Source: an uncultured Actinomycetes bacterium
GTDB taxonomy: Bacteria > Actinomycetota > Actinomycetes > Nanopelagicales > Nanopelagicaceae
Reading direction: 5' to 3'
Assembly (NCBI GenBank): GCA_903827345.1
Contig: CAIKID010000276.1
Coordinates: forward strand, 1-11,150
Length of the DNA: 11,150 bases
Shown here: piece by piece, positions 1-6,276 of the stretch
How positions within the stretch are numbered: position 1 is the first letter of the stretch
Layout: each line of letters starts with the position of its first letter
Program-made: the position numbers and the translations under genes
Notes under the pieces: model-generated
The model's database searches: none
The model's input: only the letters and a program-made list of their open reading frames with translations
What the model was told of the DNA's origin: nothing

Positions 1-97
1 AGGATCGGCCCCAGATCCTCCGCCAGGGCCTTCGCCGCAATCCGCGGCCAATAACCCCGGATCTCCGTGGGCAAACGATAGCTCACCTGCGCTATCG
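1..97 (-). pseudogene. inverted fragment of a second priA-like gene (probable chimeric end)
   Basis: Read on the minus strand from about base 82 down to base 1, one frame is open and reads SYRLPTEIRGYWPRI followed by AAKALAEDLGPI. It aligns with the start of the + strand priA reading (LPPSAPYWSLVAAIAL): both share LP, then YW four to five residues later, then AA and AL at the same spacing. The codons tat-tgg, gcg and gcc are identical in both. The fragment is about 65% G+C over its first 80 bases, against about 53% at 121-180, and its third codon positions are mostly G or C. It is cut by the window edge, so identity rests on about 27 residues. Likely a foreign or chimeric piece; a real inverted duplication is possible. 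Confidence 0.45.
76..97. repeat. 7-bp inverted repeat at the head-to-head priA junction
   Basis: CGATAGC at 76-82 and GCTATCG at 91-97 are perfect inverted copies around the 8-base spacer TCACCTGC. In both flanking priA-like readings the arm is the sense sequence GCTATCG just before the codons for LP, so the repeat marks the same gene position in two diverged copies facing away from each other. Complementarity stops at 7 bases, so this is not a simple fold-back of one template. Confidence 0.7.
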
Positions 98-126
98 AGC
101 TTCCTCCCTCTGCACCATATTGGAGT

Positions 127-1464
127 TTGGTAGCGGCTATTGCCCTCGAGCGTAGCCAAACTGGTTCGGTACTAGTCCTACTTCCCAACGAAAGGGAGAT
201 GTCGCTTCTCGAGATGACGTTGCGCGAAATTGGCTACCCAGTCATACCTATCGCAAGCACGGCGGGTAAAAGCGATCGTTATCAAAACTATCTCAAAAGC
301 CGCTCCGCAAAACCCGTGATTGTTTTAGGTACCAGAAGTTCAGCGCTGCTCTCGCTCTCACCCGATGCAACCGTACTAGTCGTCGACGATATGGATGAGT
401 CCCACTACGAACGCCACAGTCCCACCTGGAACACCCGAGACCTGATCAAACTGAGAGAGGACGATCTCTCCGTCATTTATCTCAGCACGTCTATTAGCCT
501 AGAAACCGCCCGTCGAGTTTCGCAGAACTCGTTACCCCTCTATCGATTCCCAGCACCGCAACCGCTGCGATTTCATAGCGCAAACTCTCCGCAGGAGAGC
601 GACTACTTTTCCATCATCCGCGAGGGACTTACCAAGGGTTCTGTTCTGGTCAGCGTGGGTGCGACCGGATACGTAACTTCTTTCTCCTGCCAAAAGTGTC
701 GCAACGTCGCTCTCTGCTCTTGCGGTGGGAAGCTCTATTTTCCAGCCCGTGGAGTTACGCCGCGCTGTGCCACGTGCGCTACAGAATTTTTAGAGTGGTC
801 CTGCCCATGGTGCCAAGAGAGCAAACCCCGAATAGTGAAGAGCGGGGTAATCCGCAGGGCCGAGGAGTTCGGGCGCGCCTTTCCGCGTTATCCGATAATT
901 ACTTCGTCAGCGACCAATAGCGTTTCGCAGTTAGCAGATGGACCACATTTGGTTCTAAGCACTCCGGGAGTAGAGCCACGCGGAGAATATGCCGCGATAA
1001 TCTTCTTAGATCTGGAAGGCCGACTTCTTCGCACCACGCTGCGCGCTACCGAAGAGTTGCGTCTACACATACTTCGCACCCTTTCTATGTTACGCGGCGG
1101 GGGAGAGGCCTACTTTGCGCTACCTCCTTCGGATCCCTTCCTGCAATCGATTTTGCGGGGAAAGCCTCTTGGGGCAGCAGAGCGTGAAGTGACTGAACGA
1201 GATGCTGCGCATCTTCCTCCAGACTATTGCGCAGTGATTATTTCAGGAGAAGGCGTTGAGAACCTAAAGGAAGTACTAAGCAATGTTCCTCACATTGAAT
1301 TACTTGGTCCATTTCTTCGAGAAAGCAAGAAGACGATCTTGGTGAAAGCACCGCTCGAAAGTCAGGCAAAAATCGTTCAACTTCTCTCACACGTCAATCG
1401 TGTCAATAGCATGCGTAAAGAGCCGCTTCTGGCCTATCAGATTAACCCGTATTCTCTGAATTGA
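127..1464 (+). CDS. priA: PriA-type primosomal protein N', helicase motifs absent, N-terminus missing
   Basis: Actinobacterial form of the replication-restart protein PriA, which loads the replisome at stalled forks. Numbering from the TTG at 127, a zinc-binding cysteine cluster is visible: C188, C191, C197, C199, C214, C217, C226 and C229. A GTRSS stretch matches the family. No Walker A (GxGKT) is present, and the DEAH position reads DDMDE. Actinobacterial PriA proteins are known for lacking detectable helicase motifs. The visible 445 residues match the C-terminal two thirds; about 200 N-terminal residues are missing. Homology actually continues upstream in the same frame to about base 97 (ELPPSAPYWSL) and ends there, with in-frame stops at 79-81 and 52-54. 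The TTG at 127 is therefore only the first start-like codon, not a credible natural start. The other two frames upstream hold no PriA-like N-terminus. def follows after 24 bases. Confidence 0.85.
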   Translation: MVAAIALERSQTGSVLVLLPNEREMSLLEMTLREIGYPVIPIASTAGKSDRYQNYLKSRSAKPVIVLGTRSSALLSLSPDATVLVVDDMDESHYERHSPTWNTRDLIKLREDDLSVIYLSTSISLETARRVSQNSLPLYRFPAPQPLRFHSANSPQESDYFSIIREGLTKGSVLVSVGATGYVTSFSCQKCRNVALCSCGGKLYFPARGVTPRCATCATEFLEWSCPWCQESKPRIVKSGVIRRAEEFGRAFPRYPIITSSATNSVSQLADGPHLVLSTPGVEPRGEYAAIIFLDLEGRLLRTTLRATEELRLHILRTLSMLRGGGEAYFALPPSDPFLQSILRGKPLGAAEREVTERDAAHLPPDYCAVIISGEGVENLKEVLSNVPHIELLGPFLRESKKTILVKAPLESQAKIVQLLSHVNRVNSMRKEPLLAYQINPYSLN

Positions 1465-1476
1465 GCCACCCACTAG

Positions 1477-1482
1477 TAGACT
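1477..1482 (+). promoter_or_regulatory. -10 hexamer for leaderless def transcript
   Basis: TAGACT fits the actinobacterial TANNNT -10 pattern and lies exactly 6 bases before the def ATG. Transcription would begin at or next to the start codon. No Shine-Dalgarno is seen in this gap and no clear -35. Confidence 0.45.
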
Positions 1483-1488
1483 GAGCAA

Positions 1489-2049
1489 ATGTCTATTCAG
1501 CCGATTCGCCTCTTTGGCGATCCAGTACTGACGACGCCAGCCACGCCCGTTGAGACTTTCGACAAAGAACTGCGCACCCTGGTAAAAGATTTGATGGAGA
1601 CGATGCACGACGCGCCTGGAGCCGGGTTGGCTGCGCCTCAGATCGGGGTACCACTACGCGTTTTCGTCTGGGATGTGGATGATGTTGAGGGCCACCTCGT
1701 TAATCCAACGCTCTCGCTCAGTGATGAACTGCAAGATGGCGAAGAAGGCTGCCTATCTTTTCCCGACCTACGATATGACACCCCGAGAGCGCAACGAGTC
1801 GTAGCCCGCGGTTTTAATATGCACGGAGAACCCATCGTCGTTGAAGGCACGGAATACCTCTCTCGAGCGATCCAACACGAGACCGATCATCTCGACGGAA
1901 TTCTCTTTATCGATCGCATGCCGAATGACGCCCGGAAGCTGGCGATGAAAGAGATTCGCGAGAGCGAATGGTTCGGTTCTGCTATTGCCCATGGTCGCGT
2001 ACCCGTCATTAAGAGCTCCCCACATGCCACTCGTGGCTTAGGAATATAG
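1489..2049 (+). CDS. def: peptide deformylase
   Basis: Cytoplasmic metalloenzyme that removes the formyl group from the N-terminal methionine of new proteins, the counterpart of Fmt encoded next. All three family motifs are intact: GAGLAAPQIG at residues 44-53, EGCLS at 86-90, and QHETDH at 129-134. From family knowledge the metal ligands are C88, H130 and H134 and the catalytic acid is E131. At 186 residues the length is normal for an actinobacterial type-I enzyme. The ATG is preferred because the following residues (IRLFGDPVL) match the usual N-terminus. It is preceded by TAGACT and 6 bases rather than a Shine-Dalgarno, suggesting leaderless translation. fmt starts 6 bases after the stop codon, so the two are probably translated from one mRNA. 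Confidence 0.96.
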   Translation: MSIQPIRLFGDPVLTTPATPVETFDKELRTLVKDLMETMHDAPGAGLAAPQIGVPLRVFVWDVDDVEGHLVNPTLSLSDELQDGEEGCLSFPDLRYDTPRAQRVVARGFNMHGEPIVVEGTEYLSRAIQHETDHLDGILFIDRMPNDARKLAMKEIRESEWFGSAIAHGRVPVIKSSPHATRGLGI

Positions 2050-2055
2050 GTCACC

Positions 2056-2976
2056 TTGCAGATATCAGTAGCTTCCTCCTCTCTCATCGCTCTACCAATC
2101 ATCGAAGCGATCCTCGCCTCCGAGCACACGCTCGCCTCGGTCATTACAACGCCCGACAAGAAGGTCGGACGGGGGCAAGTCGAAACTCCAACTGAGTTGG
2201 CTCTCTGGAGTGAGCAGCAGGGATACCTCGTTGCTAAGCCATTTGATACGCCCACCCTGAACCAGCACCTCTTGGCGGCACAACCCCAACTTATTATTAC
2301 CATTTCTTATGGTCGGATGATCCCGGTCGAAGTTCTGCACGGCCCTAGGTTTGGTTGGCTCAACGTTCACTTCTCGCTCCTGCCACGCTGGCGCGGCGCC
2401 GCACCAGTTCAGTGGGCGCTTATGGAGGGTGACCCTGCGACAGGCATCTCGATTTTTAAGCTCGATAAGGGAATGGATACTGGGCCGGTCTACCTCCAGG
2501 AGGAAGTTGAGATCGGACCTTCTGATACAACTACAGATCTACTCGATCGCATGAGTAAATTAGCGGGAACTCGCATCATGAACGTCGTTGCAGAAATTCG
2601 CAAGGGAATAAAGCCCACACCACAGCCGAATGCTGGAATTACCCTTGCTCCCAAAATTTCGAAAGAGATGGCGAAGTTAGATTGGAACTTAGGCGCAGAT
2701 GCGATTATGCGCAAAGTTCGCGCCTTGGATGATCGACCGGGCACCTGGTCAACATTCAATGAAGAGAGAATCGCAATTCACCGGCTTTCAGAATCACTTA
2801 TGCCAAATACTCTTAAAACACCTGGTGAGATTGCACTTGTCGAAAGTTCGCTCTTGATCCGTTGCCAAGACAGTACCTTGGAGATTTCCGAAGTAACACC
2901 AGCCGGCAAGAAGCGGATGAAGGGCAGTGATTTCGCTCGTGGTGCACATCTTGCTAGTGGAGAGCGCTTCGAGTAG
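2056..2976 (+). CDS. fmt: methionyl-tRNA formyltransferase
   Basis: Transfers a formyl group from 10-formyltetrahydrofolate to initiator Met-tRNA, so that translation starts with formylmethionine, which Def later trims. The formyltransferase signature is clear: LNVHFSLLPRWRGAAP at residues 102-117 and LDKGMDTGPV following. N103, H105 and D141 correspond to the catalytic triad of the E. coli enzyme. The C-terminal domain (from about residue 200) keeps the LDWN, RALDDRPG and PAGKKRM patterns. The length of 306 residues is normal. The start is TTG: alignment to the family begins right at this codon, and a weak AGG lies 5 bases upstream, consistent with coupling to def. Odd point: the usual N-terminal FxGTP motif is replaced by VASSS. 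Its stop overlaps the next start by one base. Confidence 0.95.
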   Translation: MQISVASSSLIALPIIEAILASEHTLASVITTPDKKVGRGQVETPTELALWSEQQGYLVAKPFDTPTLNQHLLAAQPQLIITISYGRMIPVEVLHGPRFGWLNVHFSLLPRWRGAAPVQWALMEGDPATGISIFKLDKGMDTGPVYLQEEVEIGPSDTTTDLLDRMSKLAGTRIMNVVAEIRKGIKPTPQPNAGITLAPKISKEMAKLDWNLGADAIMRKVRALDDRPGTWSTFNEERIAIHRLSESLMPNTLKTPGEIALVESSLLIRCQDSTLEISEVTPAGKKRMKGSDFARGAHLASGERFE

Positions 2977-4337
2977 TGGCTAACGTTGGCAAGAAGCCTA
3001 AACCGGAGGCCGCTCGCCTCTTAGTTTTCCATCTCTTAACTCAGGTAAACCGCCAAGGCGCATTTGCAAACTTACGTCTTCCCGAGCTCCTCGCAGATTC
3101 AAAATTGGAGGAGCGCGATCGCGCCTTCGCCACAGAACTTGGCTACGGAACGCTGCGCATGCAGGGCAAACACGATGCACTCATCAAACGCCATATCGAT
3201 AGGCCCTTTGCAGAGGTCGACTCTGGAATCATTGATCTACTCCGCATGGGAATTCATCAGGTGAAAGAGATGCGCGTTCCCGATCACGCTGCAGTGAGCG
3301 AGACCGTCGAAGTTTCGCGGGCCACGGTCGGTGAGTCGAAAGCTACCTTCGTCAATGCAATTTTACGGAGAGCAACTGCAGACTTAACATTTGAGAGCGA
3401 TGCTTTATCTATTGCCGATCCTAAATCTCGACTAGCAACGCTCTTCTCGCACCCAGAATGGATCGTCGCATCGTACTTTGACCAACTCCAAGATTGGGCG
3501 AGCGTTGAGAAGCTTCTGCACGCCGACAATGTCCCTGCTAAACCACATCTCATCGCCTGGCCGGGACGCAGCACCGTTGCTGAATTAGTTGCAGAGGGCG
3601 GAGAAGCTCTCTCCTGGACCGAGAATGGAGTTCTATCAGCGAAGATGCCAGGTGCGTATCAGGCCATCAAAGAGCGTCGCGCAGGAGTTCAAGATCGTGG
3701 ATCCCAACTTGTCTCCCAAATATTTCTTAATACTGCGGATTCGATAGATCCTGCGCAGACTCTTAGTTGGTTAGATATGTGCGCTGGACCCGGAGGAAAA
3801 GCCTCGGCGGTATTTACCGATCTGTTAGAGAATCGTCCACAGGACATATTCATGGCCAATGAGCCAAGTGATCACCGAGCTCGTCTCGTCTCCCATGTAA
3901 TTCCATCGGAGAATGTCATGATTCATTCCGGCCAAGAGTTACCCGCCTTGGGAGTGCTTTACGACCGCATCATGATCGATGCTCCATGTACTGGACTTGG
4001 TGCACTACGCCGCCGACCTGAAGCGCGTTGGCGCCGCACCCCGCAGGACCTAAAAGAGTTGGTCATGACGCAGAAAGAGCTGCTTGCTGCCGGATTGCAG
4101 TTACTCAAACCGGGAGGACTGCTGGCCTACGTGACATGTTCGCCTCATCTCCTAGAGACAAAAGCTCAGGTCCTTGAAGTACTCCATCGCAATAAGGATA
4201 TTGAAGTTGTAGATATCAAGCCTTATCTACCTGAAGCGGTTCCCACGCGGGTGATTACGGCCGATGGTGCGCTGCAGTTGTGGACCCATCTAGATGACGC
4301 CGATTCGATGTTCATGGCGCTCTTCACCCGTAATTAG
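2976..4337 (+). CDS. rsmB: 16S rRNA cytosine-C5 methyltransferase RsmB family (NusB domain plus methyltransferase)
   Basis: SAM-dependent RNA m5C methyltransferase of the Sun/RsmB/Nop2 family, expected to modify 16S rRNA. The N-terminal 150 residues form a NusB-like RNA-binding domain (RxRAFATELGYGTLR, LRMGIHQ, HAAVSETVE). The C-terminal half is the Rossmann methyltransferase: SAM loop DMCAGPGGKA at 267-276, motif IV DAPCTG at 335-340 with C338, and motif VI TCSP with the catalytic C388. The length of 453 residues is normal. The GTG start shares its G with the fmt TAG stop (TAGTG), a classic translational coupling, and no strong Shine-Dalgarno precedes it. The fmt-rsmB pairing is widespread in bacteria. 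The exact rRNA target is assumed from the family. Confidence 0.93.
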   Translation: MANVGKKPKPEAARLLVFHLLTQVNRQGAFANLRLPELLADSKLEERDRAFATELGYGTLRMQGKHDALIKRHIDRPFAEVDSGIIDLLRMGIHQVKEMRVPDHAAVSETVEVSRATVGESKATFVNAILRRATADLTFESDALSIADPKSRLATLFSHPEWIVASYFDQLQDWASVEKLLHADNVPAKPHLIAWPGRSTVAELVAEGGEALSWTENGVLSAKMPGAYQAIKERRAGVQDRGSQLVSQIFLNTADSIDPAQTLSWLDMCAGPGGKASAVFTDLLENRPQDIFMANEPSDHRARLVSHVIPSENVMIHSGQELPALGVLYDRIMIDAPCTGLGALRRRPEARWRRTPQDLKELVMTQKELLAAGLQLLKPGGLLAYVTCSPHLLETKAQVLEVLHRNKDIEVVDIKPYLPEAVPTRVITADGALQLWTHLDDADSMFMALFTRN

Positions 4338-4345
4338 CCTCTGAG

Positions 4346-4351
4346 TAGAGT
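4346..4351 (+). promoter_or_regulatory. -10 hexamer for leaderless rpe transcript
   Basis: TAGAGT (TANNNT) lies exactly 6 bases before the rpe ATG. A weak -35-like TTCACC at 4323-4328 is 17 bases upstream, inside the end of rsmB. There is no Shine-Dalgarno in the 20-base gap. Confidence 0.45.
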
Positions 4352-4357
4352 TGCCCC

Positions 4358-5014
4358 ATGACGATTCGTATCTGTCCTAGCATTCTCAATGCCGACCACA
4401 CCCGCCTACTCGAAGAGATCGACCGAGTAGCAACAGCAGATCTTCTCCACCTCGATGTCATGGATAACATCTTCGTTCCAAACCAGACATTCTCGCTGGC
4501 AGAGTGTCGAGAGATTATCGCGCACTCGCAGATTCCTGTTGACTCGCACCTCATGATCGCAAATCCAGACGAGGATGCGATCTTGTATGCCGAAGCCGGC
4601 AGTGCCAGTGTCACCTTTCACTTCGAGGCGAGCACACATCCGCGAGTGACAATTGCGCAATTGAAGAGCTCCGGGGTACGCGTTGGAATCGCGATTAAAC
4701 CCCAGACCTCCTTTACCGCGGTGGCTGATCTCTTAGAAGAGATTGACATGCTTCTGGTTATGACTGTCGAACCAGGTTTCGGTGGGCAGAGTTTTATGTC
4801 CGACCAACTTCCCAAGATAGAGACCGCCAGGGCCGCCATTAATCGACTCGCCGGGGATCTTCCCTGGTTGCAGGTAGACGGTGGGATCTCACTAGAAACC
4901 ATCTCTCTGGCTGCGCGGGCAGGTGCCGATACCTTTGTAGCGGGTAGCGCTATCTATAAGGCGCAAAGCCCCGCTGAAATGATCTCGATCCTGAGAGTTG
5001 CCGCAGACTTTTGA
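4358..5014 (+). CDS. rpe: ribulose-phosphate 3-epimerase
   Basis: Interconverts ribulose 5-phosphate and xylulose 5-phosphate in the pentose phosphate and pentose salvage pathways. It is a single TIM-barrel of 218 residues, normal for the family. Visible motifs are PSILNAD at 7-13, LHLDVMD at 30-36, DSHLM at 62-66, VMTVEPGFGGQSF in the middle and the phosphate-binding VDGGI and FVAGSAIY near the end. By family knowledge H31, D33, H64 and D174 bind the metal and D33/D174 act as acid-base pair. The loop after MD reads NIFVPN where actinobacterial enzymes usually have NHFVPN. The ATG has a TAGAGT hexamer 6 bases upstream. In many actinobacteria riboflavin biosynthesis genes follow rpe; here only an FMN riboswitch and a transporter do. 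Confidence 0.95.
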   Translation: MTIRICPSILNADHTRLLEEIDRVATADLLHLDVMDNIFVPNQTFSLAECREIIAHSQIPVDSHLMIANPDEDAILYAEAGSASVTFHFEASTHPRVTIAQLKSSGVRVGIAIKPQTSFTAVADLLEEIDMLLVMTVEPGFGGQSFMSDQLPKIETARAAINRLAGDLPWLQVDGGISLETISLAARAGADTFVAGSAIYKAQSPAEMISILRVAADF

Positions 5015-5045
5015 GTTTCGGCAGGGCAACAATCTCCGCATGTGT

Positions 5046-5051
5046 GATAAT
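5046..5051 (+). promoter_or_regulatory. extended -10 promoter for the riboswitch-ribM transcript
   Basis: GATAAT preceded by TG and one base (TGTGATAAT, 5043-5051) is a good extended -10. Transcription would start about 7 bases later, near 5058, which is where the 5' arm of the aptamer's closing stem begins. No convincing -35 is seen, as is usual for extended -10 promoters. Confidence 0.5.
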
Positions 5052-5057
5052 TACTCC

Positions 5058-5184
5058 ACGTTGTTCCGGGGTCGGTGTAATTCCGAACCGGCGGTTAAAG
5101 TCCGCGACCCGATGGCCTCCAGTTATCGGTGGATTTGGTGAAATTCCAAAACCGACGGTTAAAGTCCGGATGAGAGGGACACGT
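5058..5184 (+). ncRNA. FMN riboswitch (RFN element)
   Basis: Both conserved halves of the flavin-mononucleotide aptamer are present: GGTGTAATTCCGAACCGGCGG followed by TTAAAGTCCGCGACC at about 5074-5109, and ATTTGGTGAAATTCC, ACCGACGGTTAAAGTCCGGATGAGAG at about 5133-5176. The closing stem P1 can form between ACGTTGTTCC at 5058-5067 and GGGACACGT at 5176-5184, with one bulged T and one G-U pair. The variable arm lies between the halves. FMN binding is known to lower expression of the downstream riboflavin biosynthesis or transport gene. No terminator hairpin with a T-run follows; C-rich 5226-5229 could pair with the ribosome-binding GGGGG at 5258-5262, so translational control is more likely. 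Short open frames across this element are chance. Confidence 0.95.
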
Positions 5185-5257
5185 ATAGGTTTGATTCCTC
5201 GTTGAATCACGCCTTAATGTGGCTACCCCGGAGTATGCGCTGAAACTAACGCAAAAA

Positions 5258-5262
5258 GGGGG
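5258..5262 (+). promoter_or_regulatory. Shine-Dalgarno of ribM, candidate riboswitch output
   Basis: GGGGG within AAAAAGGGGGAAC lies 8 bases before the ATG at 5271. CCCC at 5226-5229, between the aptamer and this site, could cover it when FMN is bound. A weak TGCG/CGCA pairing (5236-5239 with 5250-5253) lies in between. The switching model is inferred, not shown. Confidence 0.5.
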
Positions 5263-5270
5263 AACAACCA

Positions 5271-5954
5271 ATGTCAGTCATTCACTGGCTTTTTAATGCA
5301 CAAGTTCATTTCGGAAATAAATATACCCAGTCAATTTACTGGAAAGAGATCATCGGCAACATTTTTGGGTTGGGAAGTGCCTTGCTCGGAATGCGTCGCA
5401 AGATGTGGGCGTGGCCGATTGGAATAATCGGAAACGTTCTTCTCTTCACGCTATTTATTGGAAGCATGTGGGACCCACACCAGACCAGTCGCATCATGTT
5501 GGGACAGGCAGGTCGTCAACTCCTCTTAATCGCTGTCAGCCTTTACGGTTGGCAGAAGTGGAGCCAAAATCGAAAGAGGTCAGCCGACTCGAGTAAGCCA
5601 CCGGTGGACATTCGTTGGACTACACGAAACGAGAGGATGGTTCTCATTCCCGCGACGATCGCCTTCTATTTCGCTTCCTTCTTCACGATCACAGCCATCG
5701 GCGGATCGTGGAATATCGCGGCAGATACCTGGATCTTCACGGGTACCGCGCTGGCAACCTACGGTCTAGCCCGCGGTTACGTGGAGTTTTGGCTGGTTTG
5801 GATCGCAGTAGATGCAGTCGGAGTTCCGCTGGATATTCGAGGCCATTACTATCCCACGGCCTTCATGTATATCTTCTATGGGGCCTTCGTTATCTGGGGT
5901 TTCTTCACCTGGCTTCTCGTAGCCAAGCGGGAGAAGATCGCTGCCACTGCTTAA
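5271..5954 (+). CDS. ribM: PnuC-family membrane transporter, probable riboflavin importer RibM
   Basis: A 227-residue integral membrane protein of the PnuC vitamin-transporter family, which move their substrate by facilitated diffusion with trapping by phosphorylation inside the cell. About seven hydrophobic segments can be seen, near residues 26-42, 46-64, 74-97, 122-143, 150-167, 170-188 and 194-218. The family-type stretches EIIGNIFGLGSALLGMRR and DAVGVPLDIRGHYYPTAF are present. PnuC proteins carry nicotinamide riboside, thiamine or riboflavin. The FMN riboswitch directly upstream argues for riboflavin, as shown for RibM of Corynebacterium and Streptomyces. The ATG has a strong GGGGG Shine-Dalgarno. 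The substrate is inferred from regulation, not from binding residues. Confidence 0.88.
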   Translation: MSVIHWLFNAQVHFGNKYTQSIYWKEIIGNIFGLGSALLGMRRKMWAWPIGIIGNVLLFTLFIGSMWDPHQTSRIMLGQAGRQLLLIAVSLYGWQKWSQNRKRSADSSKPPVDIRWTTRNERMVLIPATIAFYFASFFTITAIGGSWNIAADTWIFTGTALATYGLARGYVEFWLVWIAVDAVGVPLDIRGHYYPTAFMYIFYGAFVIWGFFTWLLVAKREKIAATA

Positions 5955-5982
5955 TCGCACGCGAGCGGGGGAGTTCGCCAAT

Positions 5983-5988
5983 TAGAAT
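5983..5988 (+). promoter_or_regulatory. -10 hexamer for leaderless hisE transcript
   Basis: TAGAAT (TANNNT) is followed by 6 bases and then the ATG at 5995. The same geometry is seen at def and rpe. It favours 5995 over the in-frame ATG at 5989 as the real start. No -35 is evident. Confidence 0.45.
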
Positions 5989-5994
5989 ATGGCC

Positions 5995-6258
5995 ATGAAA
6001 TCCTTTGATGAACTGTGGATAGAGCTCAACGAGAAGGCCCTCACGCGGCCAGCGGGCTCTTCCACAGTAAGCGCACTGGATGACGGCATTCATGCCATGG
6101 GGAAGAAGATTATCGAAGAAGCTGGGGAGGTTTGGCTAGCCGCTGAACACGAGAGCGATGAGGCTTTAGCTTTAGAGATCTCTCAATTGCTCTACCGCTT
6201 GCAGGTCCTGATGATCGCTCGCGGAATTTCTCCCGACGATATTTACAAAGTTCTGTAA
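5995..6258 (+). CDS. hisE: phosphoribosyl-ATP pyrophosphatase
   Basis: Second step of histidine biosynthesis: hydrolyses phosphoribosyl-ATP to phosphoribosyl-AMP and pyrophosphate. This small all-helical MazG-like enzyme shows the actinobacterial pattern TRPAGSSTV, GKKIIEEAGEVWLAAEHES and EISQLLYRLQVLM; the EExxE and E..xLLYxLQ acidic helices bind magnesium in the family. With the start at 5995 it has 87 residues, a normal length. An in-frame ATG at 5989 would add two residues; 5995 is preferred because the family begins MKSFDEL or similar and a TAGAAT hexamer sits 6 bases before it. The only Shine-Dalgarno-like GGGGGAG (5966-5972) is too far from either. hisG follows after 18 bases, an adjacency common in actinobacteria. 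Confidence 0.94.
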   Translation: MKSFDELWIELNEKALTRPAGSSTVSALDDGIHAMGKKIIEEAGEVWLAAEHESDEALALEISQLLYRLQVLMIARGISPDDIYKVL

Positions 6259-6264
6259 AAGACC

Positions 6265-6270
6265 GAGGAG
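6265..6270 (+). promoter_or_regulatory. Shine-Dalgarno of hisG
   Basis: GAGGAG lies 6 bases before the GTG at 6277. It supports that non-ATG start and contrasts with the leaderless-type start of hisE in the same unit. Confidence 0.7.
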
Positions 6271-6276
6271 AAGACC

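Noticed and set aside
1..133. Possible end of metK upstream of priA, as in many actinobacteria
   Set aside because: None of the three + frames in 1-126 reads like a MetK C-terminus.
1887..2303. 138-codon minus-strand frame across the def/fmt junction
   Set aside because: It is antisense to two genes with intact catalytic motifs, resembles no family I know and is a chance shadow.
5011..5205. Open frame on the + strand between rpe and ribM, and its minus-strand partner at 4950-5210
   Set aside because: Both run across the FMN riboswitch; the peptide simply translates conserved aptamer bases and there is no ribosome-binding site.
5961..5978. Short GCGAG/TTCGC hairpin between ribM and hisE
   Set aside because: Only five pairs including a G-U, with no T-run; too weak to call a terminator.
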